Shown one piece after another: positions 1 to 7,723 of a stretch of 13,420 nucleotides of DNA. Position numbers and translations under genes: made by a program. How positions within the stretch are numbered: position 1 is the first letter of the stretch; each line of letters begins with the position of its first letter. This DNA is from Sphingopyxis sp. (GTDB taxonomy: Bacteria > Pseudomonadota > Alphaproteobacteria > Sphingomonadales > Sphingomonadaceae): assembly GCA_026125835.1 (NCBI GenBank), contig JAHCKJ010000032.1:1-13420 (forward strand), in the 5' to 3' direction. Under the pieces are notes generated by a model. It saw only the letters and a list, made by a program, of their open reading frames with translations. It made no database searches and was not told where the DNA came from.

Positions 1-89
1 AGCGCGGAATTAATGGGCCCTGACCCTAGCGGCGCGCAGGGGCGCTGCGCAAGGCATGTCGTCGGTCTGTGAAAACCCCCTTTCGCGCC

Positions 90-118
90 TTGATGCCGTG
101 CCGCGACGCCTCTAAAGC
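90..118 (+). promoter_or_regulatory. candidate promoter of ppiD-trpE
   Basis: The 166 bp before the first gene contain no convincing reading frame. They do hold a TTGATG (90-95) and a TAAAGC (113-118) separated by 17 bp, which is the spacing of a housekeeping sigma-70-type promoter, 48 bp ahead of the ATG at 167. The -10 match is only moderate, so this is a suggestion from spacing and position. No clear operator is visible. The leader is too short and lacks Trp codons for a classical trp attenuator. Confidence 0.25.
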
Positions 119-166
119 AACGCGCAACCGCGCATCCCCGCGCTCCGCCGAAAGATTGCCTGCTCC

Positions 167-2113
167 ATGATTACCGCCATCCGCCGCATGTTTTCCTCGA
201 CAATCGGCAAATTCCTTGCGCTCGCGTTCGTCGGGCTTGTCGGCGTGGCCTTCGCGCTCAGCGACGTGACCGGCAATTCCACCTTTGGCGGTATCGGCGG
301 CGCCAATGTGGCCAAGGTCGGCAGCGAGGAAATCGGGCTCGGCGAACTGCGCGACCGCGTTCGCCTTGCCTATAACCAGGCGCGGCAGGACCAGCCGACG
401 CTGACGATGGCGGCCTTTGTCGAATCGGGGGGGATCGACCAGGTGCTGAACCAGCTGGTCGAGGGGATGGCGTTCGAACAGCTCGCGTCCGACATGGGCC
501 TTGGCGTCAGCAAGCGCCTGATCGACGGTCGCATTGCCGACATTCCCGCCTTCGCAGGCGTTTCGGGCAGCTTTGACCAGACCCGGTTCCAGAGCTTCCT
601 GCGCGAAAACGGCCTGACCGAGGCGCAGCTGCGCCGCGATCTGCGCCAGCAACTGCTACTCGAACAGCTTGCCGCGCCGATCGCCTCGATGCCGCGCCTC
701 GCGACCGGAATGGCGCAGCCCTATGCCGCGCTACTCCTCGAACAGCGGCGCGGACAGGCCACCTTCATCCCGGCAAGCCCCTTCGCCCCGGCAACCGATC
801 CCGGCGACGCAGCGCTGCAAACGCATCTGTCGCAAAACCGGGGCAAATTCACCATCCCCGAACGCCGCATCATCCAATATGCGCTGTTCGATGCGGCGAG
901 CGCCCCCGTGTCGCCGGTGACCGACGCCGAAATCGCCAAAATCTACAAGGACAACGCCAGCCAGTTCGCCGCGAGCGAGACCCGCCGCTTTGCGCAGGTC
1001 ATCGCCCCCGACCAGGCGGCGGCGAACGCGCTGGCGGCAAAGGTGCGCGGCGGCACCCCGCTTGCCGCTGCCGCCCAGGCGGCGGGGTTGGCGCCTTCGA
1101 TATCGGGCGATCTGACCTTGTCCTCCTATGCCGCGACGACCAGCGACGCAGCCGCGAAAACCGCCTTTGCGGCAAAGCGCGGCGACGTCGTCGGGCCGTT
1201 CCAGACCGGCCTTGGCTGGGTCGTGGCACGGGTCGAGGACATTACCGCCCGCCCCGCGCGCAGCCTGGTCGATGCCACCCCCGAAATCCGCGCCGAACTT
1301 GCCCGGAACAAGGCGAACGAGGCGATCGTCGATTATTACAACACGATCCAGGACGCGGTGAACAGCGGCGCGTCGATCGAGGAGATTGCCGCTGACCGCA
1401 AACTGGCGCTCGCCACCACCCCGCCGCTGCTTGCCAGCGGCCGGGCGCCCGGCCAGCCGGGATACAGCCTGTCGCCCGAACTCGCGCCGCTGGTCAGCCA
1501 GGCGTTCCAGGGCGCTGCCGAGGGCGAGGGACAGCTGGCGACGTTGGTCGAGAATGAAAAATTCGCGATCTATGCCGTCAAAAGCATCATCGCCGCCGCG
1601 CCGCCGCCCTTTGCCCAGATCCGCACCGACCTGCTGGCCGACTGGCGGCAAGCGCAGGGACAAAGAATCGCCCGCGACAAGGCGCGCGCCATCGCAAAGG
1701 CCGTGGAAGGCGGGCAAAGCCTTGGCGCGGCGGTCGCGGCGGCGGGCCCGAACATCGGCAGCGTCCAGACGATCGGCGGGCGCCGCGGCGAACTGGGCCA
1801 GGATGGCCAGCCGGTGCCGCCCGAAGTGGCCCTGCTGTTTTCAATGGCGCAGAACAGCGTCAAGACGCTCGAAATTCCGGGCAACCGCGGCTGGATGGTG
1901 ATCGCGCTTGCCGACGTCCAGCGCCCCGATCCCAAGTCGATCGAGCCCGCGCGCGTCGCGGCCATCGCCCAGCCGCTGGCGCCCGCGTTCGGCAACGAAC
2001 TGGTCGAACAGCTCGCCGCCGAAGCCAAGCGCCGCGTCGGAGTGACGATCAACAAGAAACTGGTCGACCAGCTGCGCCAGGAACTGACCGGCAACGCGCC
2101 GGTCGCCGAATAA
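167..2113 (+). CDS. ppiD: PpiD/SurA-type peptidyl-prolyl cis-trans isomerase, membrane anchored
   Basis: This 648-residue protein looks like PpiD, an inner-membrane-anchored periplasmic folding factor that helps newly exported and outer-membrane proteins fold. The N-terminus is the family's short cytoplasmic stretch (MITAIRRMFSSTIGKF) followed by one membrane helix at about residues 15-33. A SurA/PpiD N-terminal chaperone region follows, including the typical FDQTRFQSFLRENGL stretch near 136-150 and a charged helix to about 168. A parvulin-like domain lies at about 268-360, ending in GPFQTGLGWVVARV. A long alpha-helical C-terminal region completes the protein. Its length matches PpiD (about 620-650). 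The parvulin domain looks divergent, as in many PpiD proteins, so isomerase activity is not assured and a chaperone role is safer. The ATG at 167 fits the conserved start, though the upstream Shine-Dalgarno is weak. trpE follows 7 bp downstream, a neighbour pair common in alphaproteobacteria. Confidence 0.9.
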   Translation: MITAIRRMFSSTIGKFLALAFVGLVGVAFALSDVTGNSTFGGIGGANVAKVGSEEIGLGELRDRVRLAYNQARQDQPTLTMAAFVESGGIDQVLNQLVEGMAFEQLASDMGLGVSKRLIDGRIADIPAFAGVSGSFDQTRFQSFLRENGLTEAQLRRDLRQQLLLEQLAAPIASMPRLATGMAQPYAALLLEQRRGQATFIPASPFAPATDPGDAALQTHLSQNRGKFTIPERRIIQYALFDAASAPVSPVTDAEIAKIYKDNASQFAASETRRFAQVIAPDQAAANALAAKVRGGTPLAAAAQAAGLAPSISGDLTLSSYAATTSDAAAKTAFAAKRGDVVGPFQTGLGWVVARVEDITARPARSLVDATPEIRAELARNKANEAIVDYYNTIQDAVNSGASIEEIAADRKLALATTPPLLASGRAPGQPGYSLSPELAPLVSQAFQGAAEGEGQLATLVENEKFAIYAVKSIIAAAPPPFAQIRTDLLADWRQAQGQRIARDKARAIAKAVEGGQSLGAAVAAAGPNIGSVQTIGGRRGELGQDGQPVPPEVALLFSMAQNSVKTLEIPGNRGWMVIALADVQRPDPKSIEPARVAAIAQPLAPAFGNELVEQLAAEAKRRVGVTINKKLVDQLRQELTGNAPVAE

Positions 2114-2120
2114 CAGCGCG

Positions 2121-3638
2121 GTGGCGCTGGAGGGCAAAGCCGCGGCGCTCGAAGCCTTGGCGCGCGGGCGCGGCGCGGTCGTCTGGCAGCGGCTGATCGC
2201 CGATGTCGAAACCCCGGTGTCGGCGGCGCTCAAGCTGATCGAACCGGGACGCGGCGACTGGGTGCTCGAATCGGTCGAAAGCGGCGAGACGCGCGGGCGT
2301 TACAGCCTGATCGGGCTCGACCCCGACCTGATGTTCGAGGTCACCGGCGACGCGGCACGGATCAACCGCGACTGGCGCCACGACCGCGGCGCTTTCAAGC
2401 CGCTCGCCACCCCGGCGCTCCGGGCGCTGCGCAATCTCGTCGCCGAATGCCGCTTCGACGTTCCCGAAGGCTTGCCCAAGGCACTCGCAACACTCGTCGG
2501 CTTTTTCGCCTATGAGACCATCGGCCTGGTCGAACGCATCCCGCGCGCGCCGGGCGCCGGTCTCGGCCTGCCCGACATGGTGTTCGTGCGCCCGACAACG
2601 ATCCTCGTCTTCGACCGCCTCGCCGACGAACTGTTCCTGATCGCGCCGATCTGGCCCGACGCCGATGGCGCCCTCGACCGGATGATCGAAACCGCGCAGG
2701 ACCGCCTCGACACCATCGCCGCGCGCCTGTCGAGCGCCAATGTCTCGGCCAACCGCGCCCTGACCGATGCGCTGCCCGACGCCATCGCGGCCAATCCCGC
2801 CACCCCGCCCGCGCAATTCGCCGCGATGGTCGCCAAGGCGAAGGACTATATTGCCGCGGGCGACATCTTCCAGGTCGTGCTGTCGCAGCGTTTTTCGACC
2901 CCCTTCGACCTGCCCCCTTTCGACCTTTACCGCGCGCTCCGCCGCATCAACCCTTCGCCTTTCCTCTATTTCCTCGACCTCCCCGGCTTTGCGCTGATCG
3001 GCTCGTCGCCGGAAATCCTTGTCCGCGTCCGCGACGGCGAGATCACCATCCGCCCGATCGCCGGCACCCGCCCGCGCGGGCGCACCAGCGGCGAGGATGC
3101 CGAGAATCGCGAAAGCCTGCTCGCCGATCCCAAGGAACGCGCCGAACATCTGATGCTGCTCGACCTCGGCCGCAACGACGTCGGGCGCGCCGCCATTGGT
3201 GGTTCGGTCACCGTCACGGACAGCTATACCGTCGAATTTTACAGCCACGTCATGCACATCGTCTCGAACGTCATCGGCCGCATCGCGCCGGGCAATGACG
3301 CGATCGACGCGCTGTTCGCGGGCTTTCCCGCGGGCACGGTCAGCGGCGCCCCCAAGGTCCGCGCCTGCCAGATCATCGCCGAGCTCGAGGCCGACGCGCG
3401 CGGGCCCTATGCCGGCGGCGTCGGCTATTTCGGTCCCGACGGCAATATGGACAGCTGCATCGTCCTGCGCACCGCGATCGTCAAGGACGGCGAAATGCAC
3501 GTCCAGGCGGGCGCGGGTATCGTGGCCGACAGCGACCCGGAGTACGAACAGCGCGAGTGCGAAGCCAAGGCGGGCGCATTGTTTGCGGCGGCGCGTGAGG
3601 CGGTACGGCTGGCGGGAACCCCGGGATATGGGCAATAG
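2121..3638 (+). CDS. trpE: anthranilate synthase component I
   Basis: TrpE converts chorismate plus ammonia to anthranilate, the first step of tryptophan synthesis, using ammonia from the TrpG subunit encoded further downstream. The 505-residue product has the N-terminal tryptophan-sensing motif VLESVESGETRGRYS at about 48-62, with the LLES-type serine at 51, so feedback inhibition by tryptophan is expected. The chorismate-utilising domain carries PIAGTRPRG (312-320), DLGRNDVGR (348-356), SHVMHIVSNV (375-384), FPAGTVSGAPK (402-412), GGVGYFGPDGNMDS (432-445) and QAGAGIVADSDPE (462-474). All expected active-site blocks are present. The start is a GTG at 2121, because no in-frame ATG fits the family N-terminus. 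It lies 7 bp after the ppiD stop with little Shine-Dalgarno, so translational coupling to ppiD is plausible. The final residues are followed by an exported hydrolase rather than directly by trpG. Confidence 0.97.
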   Translation: MALEGKAAALEALARGRGAVVWQRLIADVETPVSAALKLIEPGRGDWVLESVESGETRGRYSLIGLDPDLMFEVTGDAARINRDWRHDRGAFKPLATPALRALRNLVAECRFDVPEGLPKALATLVGFFAYETIGLVERIPRAPGAGLGLPDMVFVRPTTILVFDRLADELFLIAPIWPDADGALDRMIETAQDRLDTIAARLSSANVSANRALTDALPDAIAANPATPPAQFAAMVAKAKDYIAAGDIFQVVLSQRFSTPFDLPPFDLYRALRRINPSPFLYFLDLPGFALIGSSPEILVRVRDGEITIRPIAGTRPRGRTSGEDAENRESLLADPKERAEHLMLLDLGRNDVGRAAIGGSVTVTDSYTVEFYSHVMHIVSNVIGRIAPGNDAIDALFAGFPAGTVSGAPKVRACQIIAELEADARGPYAGGVGYFGPDGNMDSCIVLRTAIVKDGEMHVQAGAGIVADSDPEYEQRECEAKAGALFAAAREAVRLAGTPGYGQ

Positions 3639-3639
3639 C

Positions 3640-3668
3640 TTGACCTGAACAAAGCGCGCGTTAGCGTC
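3640..3668 (+). promoter_or_regulatory. weak candidate promoter before the hydrolase gene
   Basis: A TTGACC at 3640-3645 starts 2 bp after the trpE stop. About 16-17 bp later comes TAGCGT/AGCGTC, just before the ATG at 3674. The -35 is good and the -10 poor. If used, the transcript would be leaderless or nearly so, which would also explain why no ribosome binding site is seen. Read-through from trpE is equally compatible with the 35 bp gap. Confidence 0.2.
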
Positions 3669-3673
3669 GCGCC

Positions 3674-4744
3674 ATGCGCAAACTCCTTGCCCCGCTCGCC
3701 CTGCTCCTCGCCAGCACTCTTCCGGCCCAAGCCCAGCCCGCACCCCCAGCGGGCGCCGTCGAGGGCGACGCCATCCTCAAAGATTTCACCTTCGCGACCG
3801 GCGAGAAGCTCCCCGAACTCAAAATCCACTACACCACGCTCGGCACCCCGCAGCGCGACGCAAAGGGCGAAATCAGCAACGCGGTGATGATCCTCCACGG
3901 CACCGGGGGCACCGGCAAGCAATTCTTCCAGCCGCAATTCGCCAATGAGCTGTTCGGCCCCGGCCAACCGCTAGACACCGCGAAGTACTACATCATCCTG
4001 CCCGACAATATCGGCCACGGCGCCTCGTCGAAACCCAGCGACGGCCTGCGGATGAAGTTCCCCCGATATGATTATGACGACATGGTCACCGCGCAATACC
4101 GGATGCTCACCGAAAAGCTGGGCGTCCACAAACTCAAGCTGATCCTCGGCACCTCGATGGGCTGCATGCACGCCTTTGTCTGGGGCACCACCCGCCCCGG
4201 CTTCGCCGAAAAATTTGCGCCTTTCGCGTGCCTGCCGGTCGAGATAGCGGGCCAGAACCGCATGTGGCGCACACTCTCGATCGACGCGATCAAGGCCGAC
4301 CCGCTCTGGCAGGGCGGCAATTACACCACCCCGCCCGCCGCAGGCCTGCGCACCGCCGCCTCGCTCAGCATGATCGCGGGCGCCAACCCCTATGCGCTGC
4401 AGGCGCAATATCCGACGCGCGAAGCAGCAGAAAAATACAAGGACGAGGCGTTCGCCCGCACCTTTGGCCGCAACGACGCCAACGACATCATCTATCAACT
4501 CGATGCCTCGCGCACCTACAACCCGTGGCCGCACCTCGAAAAGATCAAGGTGCCGACGCTGTGGATCAACAGCGCCGACGATTTCATCAATCCGCCCGCC
4601 TATGGCATCACCGAACAGGCCGCGGCGCGGATGAAAACGACGAAATTCATCCTGATCCCCGCCAGCCCCGAAACCAAAGGCCACAGCACGCATACCTGGG
4701 CCAAATTCTGGAAGGACGATCTGGCCAAGCTGATGGCGGAATAG
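3674..4744 (+). CDS. exported alpha/beta hydrolase, homoserine O-acetyltransferase-like
   Basis: The 356-residue product begins with a clear signal peptide: MRK, a leucine/alanine-rich core, and a probable cut after AQA at residue 20. Mature enzyme is therefore expected in the periplasm. An alpha/beta-hydrolase fold follows. HGTGG (75-79) fits the oxyanion region, GTSMG (159-163) places the nucleophile at Ser161, Asp302 or Asp303 in the NSADDFINPP segment is the likely acid, and His337 in KGHSTHTW is the likely base. The layout resembles the MetX/homoserine acetyltransferase superfamily. However, the export signal argues against cytosolic methionine synthesis, so I call only a secreted hydrolase or acyltransferase of unknown substrate. 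It sits 35 bp after trpE and about 168 bp before trpG, splitting the trp genes. No tryptophan-pathway reaction is known for this fold. No ribosome binding site is obvious. Confidence 0.87.
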   Translation: MRKLLAPLALLLASTLPAQAQPAPPAGAVEGDAILKDFTFATGEKLPELKIHYTTLGTPQRDAKGEISNAVMILHGTGGTGKQFFQPQFANELFGPGQPLDTAKYYIILPDNIGHGASSKPSDGLRMKFPRYDYDDMVTAQYRMLTEKLGVHKLKLILGTSMGCMHAFVWGTTRPGFAEKFAPFACLPVEIAGQNRMWRTLSIDAIKADPLWQGGNYTTPPAAGLRTAASLSMIAGANPYALQAQYPTREAAEKYKDEAFARTFGRNDANDIIYQLDASRTYNPWPHLEKIKVPTLWINSADDFINPPAYGITEQAAARMKTTKFILIPASPETKGHSTHTWAKFWKDDLAKLMAE

Positions 4745-4754
4745 CCGACCCTTT

Positions 4755-4844
4755 TTCGTCATCCCCGCGAGGGGGGGGGCCGCTTTTGATGCGCGGGCGA
4801 AACAGCGAAGGAAGCGGGATTCCAGCCTTCACGGGAATGACGAA
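4755..4844. repeat. REP-like inverted-repeat element between hydrolase gene and trpG
   Basis: The left arm TTCGTCATCCCCGCGA (4755-4770) and right arm TCACGGGAATGACGAA (4829-4844) are inverted complements over 14 of 16 positions, enclosing about 58 bp that includes a run of nine or more G. The pattern 'CGTCATCCCCGCGA...GGGATTCCAGCC...GGGAATGACG' is typical of dispersed palindromic repeats in many proteobacterial genomes. It could form a stem-loop in RNA and modulate read-through into trpG, or be a non-autonomous mobile repeat. The remaining 68 bp up to trpG hold no gene. Confidence 0.7.
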
Positions 4845-4912
4845 GGATGAGTTGAACCGTCAAAAGCTTCTATCCCTTCCCCAACCCCCGCAATATCGGT
4901 AGGGCGCCGACC

Positions 4913-5503
4913 ATGATCCTCGTCATCGACAATTACGACAGCTTCACCTTCAACCTCGTTCATTATCTGATCGAGCTGGGCGCTGACGTCCGCGTCGAAC
5001 GCAACGACACACTCACCGCGTCGCAAGCCCTTGCGACCGGGGCCGATGCGATCCTGATCTCGCCCGGTCCCTGCACCCCGAACGAAGCCGGGATCAGCCT
5101 TGACCTCGTCGCCGCCTGCGCCGACGCGCGCCGCCCGCTGCTCGGCGTCTGCCTCGGCCATCAGGCGATCGGCCAGCATTTCGGCGGCACGGTCCAGCGC
5201 GGACATCTGATGCACGGCAAGACCTCGCCCGTCTGCCACGACGGCAGCGGGCTCTACGTCGGCCTGCCCTCGCCGTTTCAGGCGACGCGCTACCACAGCC
5301 TCGAAGTCGTCGACATTCCCGCCAGCCTGATCGTCAACGCGACCAGCGATGACGGCGCGGTGATGGGTTTCCGCCACGCCGATCTGCCGATCCACGGCGT
5401 CCAGTTCCACCCCGAAAGCATCGCCACCGAACATGGCCATGCGATGCTTGCCAATTTCATGGCGCTGGCCGGGCTGCCGGTGCGCGAACGGCAAGCCGCA
5501 TGA
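4913..5503 (+). CDS. trpG: anthranilate synthase component II (glutamine amidotransferase)
   Basis: TrpG hydrolyses glutamine and passes ammonia to TrpE for anthranilate formation. The 196-residue protein is the usual length for the stand-alone amidotransferase subunit. It opens with the diagnostic MILVIDNYDSFTFNLVHYL, then SPGPCTPNEAG (50-60), the nucleophile elbow GVCLGHQAIG with Cys80, MHGKTS (100-105), RYHSLEV (126-132), and GVQFHPES with His166 and Glu168 completing the triad. The sequence resembles PabA as well, because TrpG and PabA are close homologues and can be shared with 4-amino-4-deoxychorismate synthase. The tight linkage to trpD and trpC supports TrpG. Its stop overlaps the trpD start by 4 bp (ATGA), indicating translational coupling. 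An inverted-repeat element precedes it, so it may have its own promoter in the 68 bp upstream, although I see no convincing one. Confidence 0.96.
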   Translation: MILVIDNYDSFTFNLVHYLIELGADVRVERNDTLTASQALATGADAILISPGPCTPNEAGISLDLVAACADARRPLLGVCLGHQAIGQHFGGTVQRGHLMHGKTSPVCHDGSGLYVGLPSPFQATRYHSLEVVDIPASLIVNATSDDGAVMGFRHADLPIHGVQFHPESIATEHGHAMLANFMALAGLPVRERQAA

Positions 5504-6498
5504 GCCGCTTCGGCCCGCTGCCCGATCCCGCACATCTGCTGGATCATGACGAGGCCGCGCAGGCGTTCGCCGACATCCTCGATGCACGCACGACCGAGGA
5601 TGAAATCGCCGAATTCCTCTCCGCGCTGTCCGACCGCGGCGAGACGATGGTCGAAATCGCCGCCGCGGCGCAGGCGCTGCGCGACCGGCTGATCCCCATC
5701 GATGCCCCGGCGGGCGCGATCGACGTCTGCGGCACCGGCGGCGACGGTCACCACACGCTCAACGTATCGACCGCTGTCGCCATCGTTGTCGCAGCCTGCG
5801 AAGTCCCTGTCGCAAAGCACGGAAATCGTGCCGCTTCATCGAAGTCGGGCGCCGCTGACACGCTCGAAGTCCTCGGCCTCGACATGGAACGCGCCGGGCG
5901 GCTTGCCGAAGCGACGCTCGCCGATCTCGGCATCTGTTTCCTGTTCGCCGCCAACCACCATCCGGCGATGAAGCGGATCCAGCCGATCCGCCAGAAACTC
6001 GCGCGCCGTACGATCTTCAACCTGATGGGACCGCTCGCCAACCCGGCGCATGTCACCCGCCAACTGATCGGCATCGCGCGCCCCGCCTATGTCCCCGTTT
6101 ATGCCGAAGCGCTGCACCGGCTCGGCACCGACCATTCGCGTGTCGTCTCGGGCGACGAAGGCATCGACGAACTCTCGCTCGCGGGCGGCAACGAGGTCGC
6201 GGTGGTCAATGACGAGGGTGTGTTCATGCAGCGCAGCCACGCCAGCGACGCGGGCCTGCCCACCCACCCGATTTCGGCGATCCGCGGCGGCGACGCGGCG
6301 GACAACGCCAAGGCGCTGCGCGAACTGCTGCAAGGCGCTCCCGGCGCCTACCGCGATGCGGTGCTCTACAACGCCGCCGAAGCGCTCGTCATCGCGGGTG
6401 CGGTCGACACGCTTGTCGAGGGCGTTGAAGAAGCCGCCGAAGCGATTGACAAGGGGCTCGCCAACGCGCTGCTCAACTGCTGGATCGCGTATAAATGA
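5500..6498 (+). CDS. trpD: anthranilate phosphoribosyltransferase
   Basis: TrpD joins anthranilate and phosphoribosyl pyrophosphate to give phosphoribosylanthranilate, the second step of tryptophan synthesis, in the cytosol. The 332-residue protein matches the family length. It shows the phosphate/PRPP-binding loop CGTGGDGHHTLNVSTA (GTGGD at 78-82), the KHGNRAASSKSGAADTLEVLG block (from 106), FAANHHPAMK, the NLMGPLANPA segment and GDEGIDELS. It starts with an ATG inside the trpG stop (ATGA, 4 bp overlap) and ends with the same kind of overlap into trpC, so the three genes are almost certainly co-transcribed and translationally coupled. No insertion, frameshift or missing motif was noticed. 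No gene for phosphoribosylanthranilate isomerase (TrpF) lies in the window, and none is fused here. It must be elsewhere for the pathway to run. Confidence 0.97.
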   Translation: MSRFGPLPDPAHLLDHDEAAQAFADILDARTTEDEIAEFLSALSDRGETMVEIAAAAQALRDRLIPIDAPAGAIDVCGTGGDGHHTLNVSTAVAIVVAACEVPVAKHGNRAASSKSGAADTLEVLGLDMERAGRLAEATLADLGICFLFAANHHPAMKRIQPIRQKLARRTIFNLMGPLANPAHVTRQLIGIARPAYVPVYAEALHRLGTDHSRVVSGDEGIDELSLAGGNEVAVVNDEGVFMQRSHASDAGLPTHPISAIRGGDAADNAKALRELLQGAPGAYRDAVLYNAAEALVIAGAVDTLVEGVEEAAEAIDKGLANALLNCWIAYK

Positions 6499-7280
6499 AC
6501 AAGCTGACCCAGATCCTCGCTACCAAGGCCGAAGAAGTCGCGCAGCGCCGCGCGCTACGCTCGCTCGCCGACCTCGACGCGATCGACGCAGGCCCGGTGC
6601 GCGGCTTCCACGCCGCCTTGCAAACAAAGATCGACGCAGGCGGCTTCGCCCTCATCGCCGAAATCAAGAAAGCCTCGCCCTCCAAGGGACTGATCCGGAA
6701 CGATTTCAATCCCGCCGACCACGCCCGCGCCTATGCCGCGGGCGGCGCCGCCTGCCTCTCGGTCCTGACCGACGCCCCCTGGTTTCAGGGCCATGAAGAT
6801 TATCTGGTCGCCGCGCGCGCCGCCTGCCCGCTGCCCGCGCTGCGCAAGGATTTCATGATCGACCCTTGGCAGGTCGCCGAAGCGCGCGCGATCGGCGCCG
6901 ACGCGATCCTGATCATCGTCGCCGCGCTCGACGACGGGGCGATGCAGGACATCGAAGCCGCCGCGATCGAGCGCAACATGGACGTGCTCGTCGAAGTCCA
7001 TGACGAAGCCGAACTGGGTCGCGCGCTGACGGGGCTCAAATCGCGCCTGATCGGCGTCAACAACCGCGACCTCCGCACCTTCGAAACCGACCTCGCGGTC
7101 ACCGAACGCCTCGCAAAGCTTGTTCCCGCGGACACCCTGCTCGTCGGCGAAAGCGGCATCGCCACCCACGCCGACTGCCAGCGCCTCGCGGCGAGCGGCG
7201 TCAATGCCTTCCTCGTCGGCGAAAGCCTGATGCGCCAGGATGACGTCACGGCGGCAACGAAGGCGTTGCTGGAGGGGTGA
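6495..7280 (+). CDS. trpC: indole-3-glycerol phosphate synthase
   Basis: TrpC closes the indole ring, turning carboxyphenylaminodeoxyribulose phosphate into indole-3-glycerol phosphate with loss of CO2 and water. The 261-residue TIM-barrel protein is a monofunctional TrpC without a fused TrpF. Conserved blocks are AEIKKASPSKG (55-65, with the catalytic Glu56 and Lys58), CLSVLTDAPWFQG (87-99), LRKDFMIDPWQV (116-127, Lys118), LVEVHDEAEL (165-174, Glu167), GVNNRDLRTFETD (187-199, Asn190) and LVGESGIATHAD (216-227, Glu219). All expected catalytic positions are visible. The ATG overlaps the trpD stop by 4 bp. It is the last plus-strand gene here. A long hairpin element begins 35 bp after its stop and could end the transcript. 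In many sphingomonads I would expect moaC next, and it is absent in this window. Confidence 0.97.
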   Translation: MNKLTQILATKAEEVAQRRALRSLADLDAIDAGPVRGFHAALQTKIDAGGFALIAEIKKASPSKGLIRNDFNPADHARAYAAGGAACLSVLTDAPWFQGHEDYLVAARAACPLPALRKDFMIDPWQVAEARAIGADAILIIVAALDDGAMQDIEAAAIERNMDVLVEVHDEAELGRALTGLKSRLIGVNNRDLRTFETDLAVTERLAKLVPADTLLVGESGIATHADCQRLAASGVNAFLVGESLMRQDDVTAATKALLEG

Positions 7281-7315
7281 GGGTCGCTTCGGGGTGGAAG
7301 CCGACACCAAATCCT

Positions 7316-7463
7316 CTCCCCCTGATGGAGAGGATAGCGCAGCTTGCTCCGCAAGGAGCTAGCGAAGCTTGGTGAGGGGGTGCGCCGCCAGCGCGCGGAA
7401 ACCCCTCTCAACTGCGGCTAGGCAGCAAGCTGCCAAGCCTGCGTATCTCTCCCTCAGGGGGAG
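7316..7463. repeat. long imperfect hairpin element (REP/MITE-like) at the end of the trp cluster
   Basis: The outer arms, about 20 bp each (7316-7336 and 7444-7463), share CTCCCCCTGA on one side and TCAGGGGGAG on the other. They are complementary except for a few positions. The stem appears to continue inward: GGTGAGGGGG (7371-7380) faces AACCCCTCTCAAC (about 7400-7412), and AGCTTG/GCAAGCT and GCTAG/CTAGC-type blocks mirror each other. The centre is near 7390. The whole 148 bp unit resembles dispersed non-autonomous palindromic elements. It lies between converging operons and may act as a bidirectional terminator, but no U-tract is visible. Confidence 0.65.
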
Positions 7464-7723
7464 CCATTTCCTGCTTTGGCCTATTTTGGCGCTTGAGGCG
7501 TCCTGTAGCGCGTGCGCTCGCGGCAAGCTTTCTACAATAATATCAAAGTGCTTGCAGAAGGTCGCAGACACGCCGCCATCCTTGCATGTACAGTTCGATA
7601 GCAGGTGGCGGAGGGTGTTTCGTTTGTCCGCGAAACCGGCTTCAACGAACATGCGCCGGGCGTCCCCGGCTATCCCGAGAAGCGCGACGCTTGGCATTGG
7701 GTGCGATCGGCGCGCATCGCGAC
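7464..7723. other. convergent intergenic remainder with a possible small coding remnant
   Basis: Together with the hairpin element this completes the 443 bp without an assigned gene between trpC and the amidohydrolase stop. The first part (7464-7600) is comparatively AT-rich around 7530-7550 and shows nothing I recognise. From a GTG at 7605 on the plus strand a 79-codon frame runs to 7844. Its first 50 codons (VSFVRETGFNEHAPGVPGYP and on) have a coding-like, GC-rich third position before it runs antiparallel into the amidohydrolase gene. No ribosome binding site is visible and a stop lies two codons upstream of the GTG. It could be the tail of a lost gene, but I do not recognise a family. The weight of evidence is for non-coding sequence. 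Confidence 0.3.

Noticed and set aside
26..652. 208-codon minus-strand frame at the left edge, considered as a divergent gene
   Set aside because: It mostly lies opposite ppiD and has no recognisable motif. The region 1-166 itself carries no credible gene start on the minus strand; a frame from the ATG near 58 stops after about 15 codons.
2049..3743. 564-codon open frame on the minus strand opposite trpE
   Set aside because: It is antisense to an unmistakable trpE, its protein is low-complexity with Arg/Gly/Asp bias and shows no family motif. Long antisense frames are expected at this GC content.
7316..7463. Hairpin element considered as a CRISPR array, integron site or tRNA-like gene
   Set aside because: There are only two inverted arms, with no regularly spaced direct repeats, no recombination site motif and no cloverleaf features.
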